The notes: generated by a model from the sequence alone, not told the origin. A DNA stretch of 64,000 bases from JARRON01 sp037383845 (GCA_037383845.1 JARRON010000022.1:1-64000), one strand, 5' to 3'; shown: positions 29,462-40,039, counted from the stretch's first letter. A program made the numbers and translations.

Positions 29462-30361
29462 CTAACCGGAGCCGCCGGAATCCGGGTCGGCCGCGGCGGG
29501 AAGGGCGCTGTGCCGGAGCGTGGCGTCGGGGTAGCGTTCGCTGAGTCTCGCCGCCAGCTGTTCGGTGATGTAGACCGAGCGGTGGCGGCCGCCGGTGCAG
29601 CCCACGGCGACGGTGAGATAGCTGCGGTTGGCGGCTTCGATGCCGGGCAGCCAGCGCTCCAGGAAGCTCACCAGATCGTCGATGTAGCGCTGCACCTCGG
29701 GGAACCCGTCCAGGTACTCCCGTATGGCCGGGTCGAGACCCGTCAGCGGCCGCAGGGTCTTCTCCCAGTAGGGATTCGGGAGGAACCGGGCGTCGAATAC
29801 GAAATCGGCGTTGGCCGGCACGCCGTAGCGGAAACCAAAGGACTCCAGCTGCAGGGAAACCGTCTGGCGGGGATGACGGGCCACCCTCTCCCGCACGATT
29901 TCCCGCAGCTCGTGGACCCCGGTGTCGGAGGTGTCCAGCACCAGATCGGCGGACTCGGCCAGCGGCGCCAGCAGCTCCCGCTCATAGCGGATGGCTTCCT
30001 CGAGACGGCGCCCGCCCGCGGAGGCCATGCTCTGGGGATGGCGGCGGCGCGTTTCCAGGTATCGCTGCATCAGGGCCTCGTCCGAGGCGTGTAGATAAAC
30101 GAGCTGGCAGTTGACGCCGCTGTTCTTCAGCGAGGGCAGAAGTGTCTCCAGCCGCCGCAGATCCTCCCCCCGGGGCCGGGAATCCAGGCCGATGGCCAGG
30201 CGCTCGAACTTGGCGTCCGGCGCCCGGGTGAGCTCTTCCAGGACGCCGGGGAGCAGGCGCACCGGGATGTTGTCCAGGGTGTACCAGTCCAGGTCCTCCA
30301 GCATCGCCAGGGCGACGCTCTTGCCCGACCCGGACAGGCCGCTGACCAGGATCAGATCCAT
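29462..30361 (-). CDS. rapZ: RNase adapter protein RapZ
   Basis: A nucleotide-binding adapter that in E. coli hands the small RNA GlmZ to RNase E and so tunes glucosamine-6-phosphate synthesis. The 299-residue protein shows Walker A GLSGSGKS (8-15), LEDLDWYTLDNIPVRLLP, FGFRYGVPANADFVFDARFL and the C-terminal VAVGCTGGRHRSVYITEQLA. It follows ptsN by about 25 bases in the rpoN-hpf-ptsN-rapZ operon. No npr or hprK gene lies between or after. Confidence 0.95.
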   Translation of the reverse strand: MDLILVSGLSGSGKSVALAMLEDLDWYTLDNIPVRLLPGVLEELTRAPDAKFERLAIGLDSRPRGEDLRRLETLLPSLKNSGVNCQLVYLHASDEALMQRYLETRRRHPQSMASAGGRRLEEAIRYERELLAPLAESADLVLDTSDTGVHELREIVRERVARHPRQTVSLQLESFGFRYGVPANADFVFDARFLPNPYWEKTLRPLTGLDPAIREYLDGFPEVQRYIDDLVSFLERWLPGIEAANRSYLTVAVGCTGGRHRSVYITEQLAARLSERYPDATLRHSALPAAADPDSGGSG

Positions 30362-30386
30362 CCGGCTCCCCCTCCCGCGTCGGTGC

Positions 30387-30863
30387 TCAGGCCGACGCCG
30401 CCTTGGGCTCGCTGTAGTTCACCAGCAGATCGTAAAGGCTGCGGCTGGAGCTGGCCCGGCGCAGAGCCCGCGTGAGCCCCGGGTCCGCCAGGGCGGAAGC
30501 CAGCACCGAGATCTCCTCGAGGTGGCATCCGGAGCCCTTGGCCGGGGCAGGGACCAGCAGCCCGAAGATCAGGTCCACCGGGTCGCCCTCCGGCGTGTCG
30601 AAGTCCACCGGCTGCGAGAGCTTGAGGAAGGCTCCGTAGCTTCGGTCCAGGCCTTCCAGGCGCCCGTGGGGGATGGCCACGCCGTTGTCGATGGCTGTGC
30701 AGCCGAGTTTCTCCCGACTGATGAGGCTCGAGAAAATCTCGTCCTGGTCAAGGTCGCCGGCGGAAGCCAGCAGCTCGCTGAGGATATCCAGGGCGTGTTT
30801 CTTGCTCCGTCCCTCGACGTTGCAGAGCACGCGGCCGGGCTCGAGCAGTGATGCAAATATCAT
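30387..30863 (-). CDS. ptsN: Nitrogen-regulatory phosphotransferase EIIA(Ntr)
   Basis: A 158-residue PTS EIIA domain that takes phosphate from NPr rather than transporting sugar; it regulates nitrogen and potassium physiology in enterics. The phosphorylatable His66 lies in DNGVAIPHGRLEG. Other family features are CLGCT-like EKLGCTAI and LIFGLLVPAPAKGSGCHLEEIS. The ATG at 30863 matches the normal family start (MIFASLLEPGRV); upstream in-frame codons run into the gap after hpf. Confidence 0.94.
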   Translation of the reverse strand: MIFASLLEPGRVLCNVEGRSKKHALDILSELLASAGDLDQDEIFSSLISREKLGCTAIDNGVAIPHGRLEGLDRSYGAFLKLSQPVDFDTPEGDPVDLIFGLLVPAPAKGSGCHLEEISVLASALADPGLTRALRRASSSRSLYDLLVNYSEPKAASA

Positions 30864-30894
30864 TGGAATCCCCCCGGGGCGTCCGGGACTTCGG

Positions 30895-31215
30895 TCAGGC
30901 CGGTCTGGAGTTGGCGCCCTGGCCCGCATGATGGTCCGTGAGCTTGTCCTTGTGCCGGCGCACCTGCCGGTCGAGGCGGTCCATCATGCCGTCGATGGCC
31001 GCATACATGTCTTCTTCCTCAGCCTCGGCATGGAGTGTGCCGCCGGCCACCCGCAGTGTCGCCTCCGCCTTGTGGCGAAGCTTCTCCACGGTCAGGATGC
31101 AATGCACGTCGATCAGGTTGTCGAAATGCCGGATCACGCGCTCCATCTTGGTGTTCACGTAATCGCGGAGCGGTTCGGTGATGTCGACGTGGTGACCGGT
31201 CAGGTTGATCTGCAT
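30895..31215 (-). CDS. hpf: Ribosome hibernation promoting factor, short form
   Basis: A 106-residue ribosome-binding protein (MQINLTGHHVDITEPLRDYV start; MYAAIDGMMDRLDRQVRRHKDKL core) that helps form inactive 100S ribosomes. It has only the S30AE domain and lacks the long C-terminal extension. It lies downstream of rpoN, the usual position. The 136 bases between rpoN and hpf contain a strong GC hairpin at 31257-31275 in the probable hpf leader. Confidence 0.95.
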   Translation of the reverse strand: MQINLTGHHVDITEPLRDYVNTKMERVIRHFDNLIDVHCILTVEKLRHKAEATLRVAGGTLHAEAEEEDMYAAIDGMMDRLDRQVRRHKDKLTDHHAGQGANSRPA

Positions 31216-31351
31216 CGTGTTCTCCTTATTGCCCTGGGCCGTCCCTCGCGGGGCGGGCCGGCGCCGGGCGCCGGCTCGGTCGCCGGTCGTCCGGATTCTT
31301 TCACTTCTATTCTAGGACGGCCCTCGCCGGCCTGACTAGGCAGGTCCCGAA

Positions 31352-32758
31352 TCAGCGGATGGCGACCTGCCGGCGGTCATTGGAGGAGGGAATTCCCATG
31401 GATTCCCGGTACTTGGCGACGGTTCGGCGGGCGACGTCGACGCCCTCGGCCCCCAGGGTCCGGGCGATGGCGCTGTCCGAGAGGGGCTTGCGGGGGTCTT
31501 CCTCGGCGATGAGCTTGCGGATGCGGGCCCGAATTGCGGTCGAGGAGACCTCTTCTCCGCCAGCCCCGGAGACGTGGCTGGAGAAGAAGTACTTGAACTC
31601 GAAGACCCCCCGCGGGGTGTGCATGTACTTGCCCGTCGTGGCCCGGGAGACCGTGGACTCGTGGAGCTCCAGCTCCTCGGCGATCTCTCTCAGCACCAGG
31701 GGACGCATGGCCTGCTCGCCCTGCTCAAGGAAGTCGCTCTGGCGGCCGACGATGGCCCGGGCGACCCGTATCAGGGTCTCGTTGCGGATCTGCAGGCTCT
31801 TCACCAGCCAGCGGGCCTCCTGCAGCTGGGCCCGCAGCCCGGAATAGTCGCCCCCGCGGCCCAGGGAGCCCGCGTAGGTGGCGTTGACCCGCAGCCGGGG
31901 CGCGATGGAGGGATTGATCTCCACTTCCCAGGTGCCGTCCCGCCGCACCACGAAGACGTCGGGCACCACGTATTCGGCGGGCCGGGTGTCGGCGGCGCCT
32001 CCTGGCCTCGGGCTCAGGGACCGCAGCAGCGCCACGGCGGCTTCCAGTTCCTCGACGTCGCAGCCCAGGCGCCGCCGGAGGGTCGCATAGTCCTGTTCTC
32101 CCAGCAGGGCAAGGAAGTCGGCGGCGATGCGACGGGCCGTCTCCAGGCCGGGCGTGTCCCGGGAGAAAGGTGCGAGCTGGAGCAGGAGGCACTCAGACAG
32201 GTTCCGCGCGCCCACCCCAAGGGGATCGAACTGCTGGACACAGGCCAGCACCCGCTCGATCTCGTCTTCGTCGGTGTCCAGGTCCGGCGCCAGGGATTCG
32301 CGAACCGCCGACAGCGGCTCGGTGAGGTAGCCGTCGTCGTCCATGCTGTCGATGATGGCCGCGGCGATCAGCTTGCGCGGACCCTCCGGCAGGGCCACGT
32401 CCAGCTGGGCCATGAGATGATCCCGGAGGGAGCTGCCGGACTGGTCGGCAAAGTCCCGCATGTCCTCGCCTTCGCCCCGGGATGCGCCGCCGCCGCTGCC
32501 CATCTCTCCCACGTCGGCATAGGGCAGCTCGTCCTCGCCTTCCGGCGTGTCGGCGGTGTCCTCGGCGGTTTCGCCGTCCGTCGCCTCGGTGGCGGGGACC
32601 TCCTCGTCCATCTCGAGCATGAGGTTCTCGTCCAGAGCGGTGCGGATCTCCTGCTGGAGATCGAGCACCGGCAGCTGGAGCAGCCGTATCGCCATCTGCA
32701 GCTGCGGGGTCAGCGTCAGCTGCTGGCCGAGCTTGAGTTGCAGTGACTGTTTCATCAT
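31352..32758 (-). CDS. rpoN: RNA polymerase sigma-54 factor
   Basis: A 468-residue alternative sigma factor needing enhancer-binding ATPases. Region I is Gln/Leu rich (MKQSLQLKLGQQLTLTPQLQ), followed by an acidic linker (about 50-105), a core-binding domain, a helix-turn-helix region (HESTVSRATTGKYMHTPRG) and the C-terminal RpoN box ARRTVAKYRESMGIPSS. Start is ATG-ATG; the second Met (32755) is equally possible. It directly follows lptB. Confidence 0.97.
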   Translation of the reverse strand: MMKQSLQLKLGQQLTLTPQLQMAIRLLQLPVLDLQQEIRTALDENLMLEMDEEVPATEATDGETAEDTADTPEGEDELPYADVGEMGSGGGASRGEGEDMRDFADQSGSSLRDHLMAQLDVALPEGPRKLIAAAIIDSMDDDGYLTEPLSAVRESLAPDLDTDEDEIERVLACVQQFDPLGVGARNLSECLLLQLAPFSRDTPGLETARRIAADFLALLGEQDYATLRRRLGCDVEELEAAVALLRSLSPRPGGAADTRPAEYVVPDVFVVRRDGTWEVEINPSIAPRLRVNATYAGSLGRGGDYSGLRAQLQEARWLVKSLQIRNETLIRVARAIVGRQSDFLEQGEQAMRPLVLREIAEELELHESTVSRATTGKYMHTPRGVFEFKYFFSSHVSGAGGEEVSSTAIRARIRKLIAEEDPRKPLSDSAIARTLGAEGVDVARRTVAKYRESMGIPSSNDRRQVAIR

Positions 32759-32770
32759 GGACGGAGACCG

Positions 32771-33496
32771 CTAGAGGCGGAAATGCTCGCCCAGGTAGAC
32801 CTCGCGGACCTGCTGGTTCGCCAGAATCTCGTCGGCGGTGCCGGCGGCGATGATCTCGCCGGCGTTGATGATAAACGCGCGGCTGCAGATGCCCAGGGTC
32901 TCGCGCACGTTGTGGTCGGTAATGAGGACGCCGATGTCCCGATCCCGGAGGTGGCCGATGATCCGCTGGATGTCCAGCACGGAGATGGGATCCACGCCGG
33001 CAAACGGCTCGTCGAGCAGGATGAAACTGGGTTCGGCTGCCAGCGCCCGGGCGATCTCGACCCGCCGACGCTCGCCGCCGGACAGGGCGATGCCGGCGCT
33101 GTCGCGAATGTGCGTGACGTTGAGTTCCTCCAGCAGTTCCTCAAGTGCCTGCCGCCGGCCCAGGGCGTCAAGGTCCTTCCGGGTCTGGAGCACGGCCATG
33201 ACGTTGTCTTCCACGCTCAGGCCGCGGAACACGGAGGCCTCCTGGGGCAGGTAGCCCAGGCCCAGGCGGGCGCGGCGGTGCATGGGTGCGCCGGTGATGT
33301 CCCGGTCGTTAAGGAGGATGCGCCCCTCGTCGCAGGGGATGAGCCCCACGATCATGTAAAAGGCGGTCGTCTTGCCGGCCCCGTTGGGCCCGAGCAGCCC
33401 CACCACCTCGCCGCTGGACAGGGAGAGGGAGAGGGAGCGGACCACCTGGCGAGACTTGTAGGTCTTGCAGATGTCCTCGGCGCGCAGCGTGGCCAT
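32771..33496 (-). CDS. lptB: LPS export ABC transporter ATP-binding protein
   Basis: The ATPase that powers LPS extraction by the LptB2FG complex. The 241-residue protein shows Walker [10 protein letters not shown] (36-44), Q-loop LPQEASVF, signature [15 protein letters not shown], Walker [14 protein letters not shown] and the switch His in [10 protein letters not shown]. Its ATG overlaps the lptA stop by one base. lptF and lptG are not in the window, as usual. Confidence 0.97.
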   Translation of the reverse strand: MATLRAEDICKTYKSRQVVRSLSLSLSSGEVVGLLGPNGAGKTTAFYMIVGLIPCDEGRILLNDRDITGAPMHRRARLGLGYLPQEASVFRGLSVEDNVMAVLQTRKDLDALGRRQALEELLEELNVTHIRDSAGIALSGGERRRVEIARALAAEPSFILLDEPFAGVDPISVLDIQRIIGHLRDRDIGVLITDHNVRETLGICSRAFIINAGEIIAAGTADEILANQQVREVYLGEHFRL

Positions 33497-34158
33497 CAGG
33501 GTTGCTCCGGCTCGGCGCCGGCCTCCCCGGCATCCTCGTCTTCGGGGACGATGACGACCCGCACGCGCTCGTCGCCGGACTCGTCGGAGCTGGCGATCAA
33601 GCGGTCTTCCGCCATGAGATAGGTCAGTCTGCCGCCGCTGACCTCCCGGGGACCGTCCTGGACCGTGGCCTGGCCGGTGAGGACCACCCGCTGCCGGGGG
33701 ATGTCGAATTCGATCTGCCTGGCCGTCCCGGACACGGTTTCCCGTTCTGCCTCGCGGGCGGCGCGCCGAAAGCGGGCCGGCTCGCCCTGGGCGGTGGCGC
33801 CCGTCAGCCGGCTGTCGGCGAACCGGACGGCGGCGGCATCGGAGGCGATTTCTCCCTCGGAGGTGACGATTCGCACGTTGCCGATGAATCGCCAGGTGCT
33901 GTCGGCGAACTCCAGGGCCTTTGATTCCGCGCGGGCAGCGGAGATCTCGATGTCGCCCTGGACCACCCGGACCTGTTTGAACACTACCAGGTCGTTCTTC
34001 CGGTCCAGTTCCGTGCTGTCGGCGTCCAGCACGATGGCCCCCTGCTGGGCAGCCGCGGGCCAGGAGACGACAGCCAGGGCGAGCAAAGCCGCGGCCGCGA
34101 TCCCGGTCATGCGCCAGGAGCGGCGTTGTTTCAATAAGTTAGGGCTCAAAGCGGCCAT
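33496..34158 (-). CDS. lptA: Periplasmic LPS-transport bridge protein
   Basis: OstA-fold protein that forms the periplasmic bridge for LPS between LptC and LptD. The 220-residue product has a signal segment ([20 protein letters not shown], residues 17-36) and then [16 protein letters not shown], with jelly-roll repeats and [14 protein letters not shown] near the end. Met17 is an alternative start that would give a more ordinary signal peptide. The first ATG overlaps lptC by 20 bases. An acidic tail ([13 protein letters not shown]) is longer than in E. coli LptA. Confidence 0.9.
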   Translation of the reverse strand: MAALSPNLLKQRRSWRMTGIAAAALLALAVVSWPAAAQQGAIVLDADSTELDRKNDLVVFKQVRVVQGDIEISAARAESKALEFADSTWRFIGNVRIVTSEGEIASDAAAVRFADSRLTGATAQGEPARFRRAAREAERETVSGTARQIEFDIPRQRVVLTGQATVQDGPREVSGGRLTYLMAEDRLIASSDESGDERVRVVIVPEDEDAGEAGAEPEQP

Positions 34159-34693
34159 GGACGGAGGATTGTAGCCGCAGCCGTTCCTCCATCAAATAAA
34201 CCACCATCCCGGTGGCCGTGAGCCAGTCGTCGCCCACCGCCAGGCGGACCGGGGCGCTGGTGGAAGCCACGTGCGTCGCCGTGTCCACAGTCAGGCGTGG
34301 GGTCTCGATGCGGGTGTCACCTTCCCCTTCCACTTCCCCGGAAATCACCACGCCTCCTGACAGGACCAGCTCCGCCAGGTCCGGGGAGACCGCGCCCTCG
34401 GGCGCCGTGAGCAGCCAGGGGCTGGGCGTGTAGATGCCGTACTCGACCCGGACGTCGGCCAGCCGGGTGGGGCCGGTCATCTCGTCCTGTCGAACCTCCT
34501 CGGCCAGCAGTCGGTACTGCGGCAGACCCCCCTCACCGGGCCGGGTGATCTCGGCCTCGGTCATGTAGTAGCCGGCGCGGGCCGGGCGCTCCGCCGGGGC
34601 CTCGTCGGGACCGCGCAGCTGCTGGTTCAGCCAGTAGGCGCCGGCCGCAGCCGCCGCGAGCAGGACCAGGCCGACCCTTGCCGGGGTATCCAC
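34139..34693 (-). CDS. lptC: LPS export protein LptC, inner-membrane anchored
   Basis: A 184-residue protein with one N-terminal membrane helix (about 6-22, VGLVLLAAAAAGAYWL) and a periplasmic OstA-like domain (YYMTEAEITR, YRLLAEEVRQ, LTAPEGAVSPD, IETPRLTVD). It passes LPS from LptBFG to LptA. It sits directly between kdsC (two bases away) and lptA (20-base overlap) in the kds-lpt operon. Confidence 0.92.
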   Translation of the reverse strand: MDTPARVGLVLLAAAAAGAYWLNQQLRGPDEAPAERPARAGYYMTEAEITRPGEGGLPQYRLLAEEVRQDEMTGPTRLADVRVEYGIYTPSPWLLTAPEGAVSPDLAELVLSGGVVISGEVEGEGDTRIETPRLTVDTATHVASTSAPVRLAVGDDWLTATGMVVYLMEERLRLQSSVHGRFEP

Positions 34694-34694
34694 C

Positions 34695-35183
34695 TCAGCG
34701 ATGCTCCAGGAGGAACTCGCAGAACTCGCGAACCGCCCCGTGGCCGCCGGGCGACGACGCGGTCCACAGCGCCACCGCCTTCACCGGGGCGGGGGCGTCG
34801 GCGACGGTGGCGGGCAGTGCGGCCACGCGCATGGCCGGAAGGTCCGGCAGATCGTCACCCAGGTAAGCCACCTCCCTGGCCTCCACGCCGAGGCGCGACA
34901 TGAGTTGCTCCAGGGCGGGCACCTTTTCGGAACAGCCCTGCACCACGTGAGCGACGCCCAGTTCGGCCATGCGGATGTCCACGGCCCGGGAGGAGCGGCC
35001 GGAGATCACGGCAACCTCGACGCCCGCCCGGATGAGCGCCTTGACGCCGACACCGTCGCGCACGCTGAAGGACTTGTACTCCGTACCGTCGCTGCCGATC
35101 CAGATCAGCCCGTCGGTGAAGACCCCGTCCACGTCGAACACCGCGAGGCGAATGCCGGCGGCGATATCGCCCGGCTTCGGCAC
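34695..35183 (-). CDS. kdsC: 3-deoxy-D-manno-octulosonate 8-phosphate phosphatase
   Basis: HAD-type phosphatase releasing Kdo for LPS. The 162-residue protein has RLAVFDVDGVFTDG (Asp nucleophile motif DVDG), VISGRSS and YLGDDLPDLPAM. There is no cap domain, as usual for KdsC. The start is GTG at 35183, overlapping the kdsD stop as TAGTG, so the two enzymes are probably translated in a coupled way. Confidence 0.94.
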   Translation of the reverse strand: MPKPGDIAAGIRLAVFDVDGVFTDGLIWIGSDGTEYKSFSVRDGVGVKALIRAGVEVAVISGRSSRAVDIRMAELGVAHVVQGCSEKVPALEQLMSRLGVEAREVAYLGDDLPDLPAMRVAALPATVADAPAPVKAVALWTASSPGGHGAVREFCEFLLEHR

Positions 35184-36181
35184 TACATCACCCCGGCGTG
35201 CAGGAGATCGTGCACGTTGAAGGCGCCGACAACCTCCCCGTCCTCCACCACCAGCAGCGCGGTGATGGCATGGGCTTCCATCATGCGCACCGCCTCGGCG
35301 GCCAGCATGCCGGGCTCGACGGTTTTCACGTTGGCGGTCATCACGTCCCGGATCGGCGTCGACTGCAGGTCGTGGCCCGCGTCCAGGGTTCGACGCAGGT
35401 CGCCGTCGGTGTACACGCCCAGCAGACTGCGGTCGTCCGCGATGACCGCGGTCATGCCCAGGCCTTTTCGGGTCATCTCGAACATGCCTTCGGACACGGG
35501 CGTGTCCGGGGGCACGGTGGGCACGGCATCGCCGGTGCGCATGATGTCCCGGATGGTGAGCAGCAGCCGGCGCCCCAGGCTTCCGCCCGGATGGGAAAAG
35601 GCGAAGTCCTCCTCCGTGAACCCCCGGGATTTCAGCAGGGCGACGGCCAGGGCGTCCCCCATGGCGAGCGTGGCCGTGGTGCTGGCGGTGGGAGCCAGGT
35701 TGAGGGGGCAGGCCTCTTTCTCGACCGCCACGTTCAGGTGGGCGTCCGCCGCCCGTGCCAGGGAAGAGGCGGGCTTCCCGGTCATGGCGATGAGGGGGAT
35801 GGCCAGCCGCTTGATCCGGGGCAGGATGGTCAGGATCTCCGGCGTCTCGCCGGAGTTGGAGACGCCCAGGACCACGTCGGTGGCCGTGATCATTCCCAGG
35901 TCGCCATGGCTGGCTTCGCCGGGGTGGACGAAAAAGGCCGGCGTGCCGGTGCTGGCGAGGGTGGCCGCGATCTTTCCCGCCACGTGGCCCGACTTGCCCA
36001 TTCCCGTGACCACGACGCGGCCCCGGCAGTCCAGGCAAAGACGGCAGGCACGAACGAAGTCCTCGCCGATCCGCTGGCGGAGGGAGGTCACGGCCGCGGC
36101 CTCTATGTCCAGGACTTCCTGGCCCAGGGCGACCAGCCGCTCAGTATCCACCTTTTCCTCGGCGCTCACCGGAAGTCTCAC
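35183..36181 (-). CDS. kdsD: Arabinose-5-phosphate isomerase
   Basis: Makes arabinose 5-phosphate, the first precursor of Kdo, from ribulose 5-phosphate. The 332-residue protein has an N-terminal SIS domain (about 35-170; VVVTGMGKSGHVAGKIAATL, ISNSGET-like GVSNSGETPEI) and two CBS motifs (about 205-330; GMTAVIADDRSLLGVYTDGDLRR, ALLVVEDGEVVGAFNVHDLLH). It overlaps caxA upstream by four bases and kdsC downstream. Confidence 0.95.
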   Translation of the reverse strand: MRLPVSAEEKVDTERLVALGQEVLDIEAAAVTSLRQRIGEDFVRACRLCLDCRGRVVVTGMGKSGHVAGKIAATLASTGTPAFFVHPGEASHGDLGMITATDVVLGVSNSGETPEILTILPRIKRLAIPLIAMTGKPASSLARAADAHLNVAVEKEACPLNLAPTASTTATLAMGDALAVALLKSRGFTEEDFAFSHPGGSLGRRLLLTIRDIMRTGDAVPTVPPDTPVSEGMFEMTRKGLGMTAVIADDRSLLGVYTDGDLRRTLDAGHDLQSTPIRDVMTANVKTVEPGMLAAEAVRMMEAHAITALLVVEDGEVVGAFNVHDLLHAGVM

Positions 36182-37137
36182 CTCAGGGCCAGATAGCCGT
36201 GGTAGGCGAAGAAAGACGCAAGCAGCACGGCGCCCTCCAGGCGGCCGATGCGGCTCTTGCCGGAAAGATTGTAGGCGATGGCAAAGAGCATAAGCGTGAC
36301 CCCGATCATGACCGGCAGGTGCAGCGTGAGAAGCTCAGGCTCGAGGGTCGCGGGACGTATGGCGGCGGCCAGGCCCACCACCGCCAGGCTGTTGAACATG
36401 TTCGAGCCGATGATGTTGCCCAGCGCCAGGTCGTGTTCCTGCTTCAGGGCGCTCACGATGGATACCGCCAGTTCCGGGAAGCTGGTGCCCACGGCCACCA
36501 GCGTCAGGCCGATCACCAGGTCGGACACGCCCATCGCCTCGGCCACGTTGTGCGCGCCCCAGACCAGGAGGTTGGATCCCGCCAGCAGGACCACCAGGCC
36601 CACCACCAGCCAGGCGACGGAGGAGACCATGGGGATGTTCGCCGGGATCTCCGCCTCGATCTCTGCGGTGATGGGGTCCGCCGGGTCGAAGCGCGAGCTG
36701 AGCACGATCAGCCAGTACATCAGCACAACCAGTCCCATCAGCAGCAGCAGGCCCTCCGGCCGCGTGATGGTGCGGTTCAGGAAGACCATGACCAGCAGCA
36801 GGGTGACCGCCAGCAGCGCCGGCATCTCGCGGCGAAGGGTGGCGGAGCGGATGACGATGGGCATGACCAGGGCGGTCGTGCCCAGCACGAGGGCGATATT
36901 CGCGATGTTGGAGCCGATGGCGTTGCCCATGGCGAGCTCAGGCTCGTCGCCCAGGGCCGCCACCACGGAGACGAAGATCTCCGGCCCGCTGGTGGCCATC
37001 CCCACGAGGGTCAGGCCGATGAGCAGCGGCGGCACGCCGAGATTACGCGCCGTGCCGCCGGCGCCGAGCACGAACCGGTCGGCGCCCCACACCAGGAGAA
37101 TGAAACCGGCGAGTGTAGCGGCGGCGTAAGTCAGCAT
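36178..37137 (-). CDS. CaCA-family calcium/sodium antiporter (YrbG-like)
   Basis: A 319-residue membrane antiporter built as two inverted halves of about five helices. The alpha repeats are visible as GMATSGPEIFVSVVAALGDEPELAMGNAIGSN (around 45-78) and VGTSFPELAVSIVSALKQEHDLALGNIIGSN (around 220-250). Those repeats bind Ca2+/Na+. It is first gene of the caxA-kdsD-kdsC-lptCAB-rpoN run, the same place yrbG holds in E. coli. Ion specificity is inferred from family. Confidence 0.9.
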   Translation of the reverse strand: MLTYAAATLAGFILLVWGADRFVLGAGGTARNLGVPPLLIGLTLVGMATSGPEIFVSVVAALGDEPELAMGNAIGSNIANIALVLGTTALVMPIVIRSATLRREMPALLAVTLLLVMVFLNRTITRPEGLLLLMGLVVLMYWLIVLSSRFDPADPITAEIEAEIPANIPMVSSVAWLVVGLVVLLAGSNLLVWGAHNVAEAMGVSDLVIGLTLVAVGTSFPELAVSIVSALKQEHDLALGNIIGSNMFNSLAVVGLAAAIRPATLEPELLTLHLPVMIGVTLMLFAIAYNLSGKSRIGRLEGAVLLASFFAYHGYLALR

Positions 37138-37320
37138 GGACGGACGTGGCGGATGGAAGGGGTGGCGGCGTAGCCGCCGGGCCTGAAAAGGGACGCGCCA
37201 TCATACACGCTAGGCTCGGCCAGCCGCATTTCGCGCCGCATCCGGGGTCGGTTACACTTCCGGCCCCTGCGCGCCGGCCGGAGCGGCGCGAATCGCAACC
37301 CTCGAAACTCACCGCGTGTC

Positions 37321-37557
37321 ATGATGCAAAGTGAAGCTATCGCCGAACTGATCCGTTCCGGTCTGCCGGATGCCCAGGTAAAGGTCGTCTCGGACGACGG
37401 CACCCACTTCGCGGCCCTGGTGGTATCTTCCCGGTTCGAAGGCCTGCGGCCCATTCAGCGCCACCAGCTGGTTTACAAGGCCCTGGGCGACAAGATGGGG
37501 GGCGACATACACGCTCTTTCCATTCGCGCCCTGACGCCTGCCGAACAGGGCGGCTGA
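37321..37557 (+). CDS. ibaG: BolA-family protein IbaG
   Basis: A 78-residue BolA-like protein (DDGTHFAALVVSSRFEGLRPIQRHQLVYKALGD core, with the conserved RHQ/VY and His residues) that works with monothiol glutaredoxins in iron-sulfur handling. It lies six bases before murA, the same pairing as in E. coli. Two adjacent ATGs could start it. Divergent from caxA across 183 bases that hold no other gene. The mla phospholipid-transport genes that often precede it in relatives are absent here. Confidence 0.92.
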   Translation: MMQSEAIAELIRSGLPDAQVKVVSDDGTHFAALVVSSRFEGLRPIQRHQLVYKALGDKMGGDIHALSIRALTPAEQGG

Positions 37558-38853
<1,296 letters not shown>

Positions 38854-38871
38854 CCCCGCCTAGGAGCGGGG
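38854..38871. terminator. Short hairpin between murA and the DegS-like gene
   Basis: CCCCGC and GCGGGG form a 6-bp GC stem around a 6-base loop spanning the seven-base gap and the convergent stop codons. No T-run is present on either strand, so it is a weak call. Confidence 0.3.
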
Positions 38872-39972
38872 CGGACGCTCCGCCACCTGGGTTGCCACCC
38901 TGAAGGGCTGGCCGAGCCTTCTGCCGGAGAGCACCACCCGCGTGCCCGGGCGCATGGCGGCGATGGTCCGCAGGGCGTCCTGCCAGACGACCACCGGCTC
39001 GTCGTTGATATGGGTGATGACGTCGTTGGGCTGCAGGCCCGCCCGGTCCGCGGGGCTGCCGGGCTGTACGGCCGTGAGGATGATGCCGAAGGCGTCGGGC
39101 AGGCCCAGGGCCCGGGCCTGTTCCGGGGTCAGGGTCTGGGTGCCCACTCCCAGCCAGCCGCGGATGACGCGGCCGTGGGCGATAAGGTCCTGCATGACGC
39201 CGCGAACCAGGTTGATGGGGATGGCGAAGCCGATCCCCTCCGAGTCGAGCCGGCGGGAGAAGAAGGCGGTGTTGATGCCGACCAGTTCTCCGGCGGCGTT
39301 GACCAGCGCGCCGCCGGAGTTGCCCACGTTGATGGCCGCGTCGGTCTGGATGAAGTTCTCGAACTGGGAGAGGCCAAGCTGGCCCCGGCCCGTGCCGCTG
39401 ACGATCCCCTGGGTCACGGTCTGACCGATGGAAAACGGATTCCCGATGGCCAGGACCACGTCGCCGACCTGCAGGGTGTCCGAGCGGCCCAGGCGGATTT
39501 CCGGGAGTTCGCCCATGTTGATCTTCAGCAGTGCAAGGTCGGTCTCCGGGTCCGTGCCCACCACGGAGGCCGCCGCGCTGCGCCCGTCCACCAGCACGAC
39601 CTGCAGGGCTTCCATCCCGGCGATGACGTGATGGTTGGTGATCACGTAGCCGTCCTGGCCCATGACCACGCCGGAGCCGAGGCTGCCGCCGTCAGGCAGC
39701 GACGCCCCCTCCACGGTCCCGGTGGGCCGTCCCACCAGGTTCACCACCGCGGGCGCGGTGGCCGTCACGGCCTCAGCGTAGGAGTCCACACCGGTGCCGG
39801 TGGCCGAGCGCAGGGGATGGCCCGGCGGCAGCAGGCCGGGGAACAGATAAACGATGAGGAAGGCGGCCGCCAGCCCGACGGTCGCCGATTGCAGGAAAAA
39901 TCTGACCGCGCTTTTCACGGTTTTCGGTGGGGCCCGGGCGGCTGACAGGCCGGCCATTATAGGGAGCCCCAC
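38860..39972 (-). CDS. degS: DegS-like membrane-anchored serine protease with one PDZ domain
   Basis: A 370-residue HtrA-family protease. A membrane helix (about 30-48, ATVGLAAAFLIVYLFPGLL) anchors it facing the periplasm. The trypsin-like domain carries His115 (TNHHVIAG), Asp145 (DPETDLALLKI) and Ser219 (NVGNSGGALVN). A single PDZ domain follows (about 275-365; AVQPGSPADRAGLQPNDVITH). One PDZ plus an anchor matches DegS, which cleaves RseA in the sigma-E stress pathway; DegQ/DegP carry two PDZs. Met7 (39954) is an alternative start. Confidence 0.9.
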   Translation of the reverse strand: MGLPIMAGLSAARAPPKTVKSAVRFFLQSATVGLAAAFLIVYLFPGLLPPGHPLRSATGTGVDSYAEAVTATAPAVVNLVGRPTGTVEGASLPDGGSLGSGVVMGQDGYVITNHHVIAGMEALQVVLVDGRSAAASVVGTDPETDLALLKINMGELPEIRLGRSDTLQVGDVVLAIGNPFSIGQTVTQGIVSGTGRGQLGLSQFENFIQTDAAINVGNSGGALVNAAGELVGINTAFFSRRLDSEGIGFAIPINLVRGVMQDLIAHGRVIRGWLGVGTQTLTPEQARALGLPDAFGIILTAVQPGSPADRAGLQPNDVITHINDEPVVVWQDALRTIAAMRPGTRVVLSGRRLGQPFRVATQVAERPPRS

Positions 39973-40033
39973 CCGCCCCCGGCCACGCCGGGCCGAGAGG
40001 GTGTCCCGGTAGGCGGCCAGGATTTCGGGTGTG

Positions 40034-40039
40034 TATAAT
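40034..40039 (+). promoter_or_regulatory. Possible -10 box of the pet operon
   Basis: A perfect TATAAT lies 82 bases before the petA ATG in the divergent degS/petA gap. No convincing -35 hexamer is visible 16-18 bases upstream. Confidence 0.4.

Noticed and set aside
38860..39972. DegP/DegQ periplasmic protease
   Set aside because: There is only one PDZ domain and an uncleaved N-terminal membrane helix, which fit DegS better.
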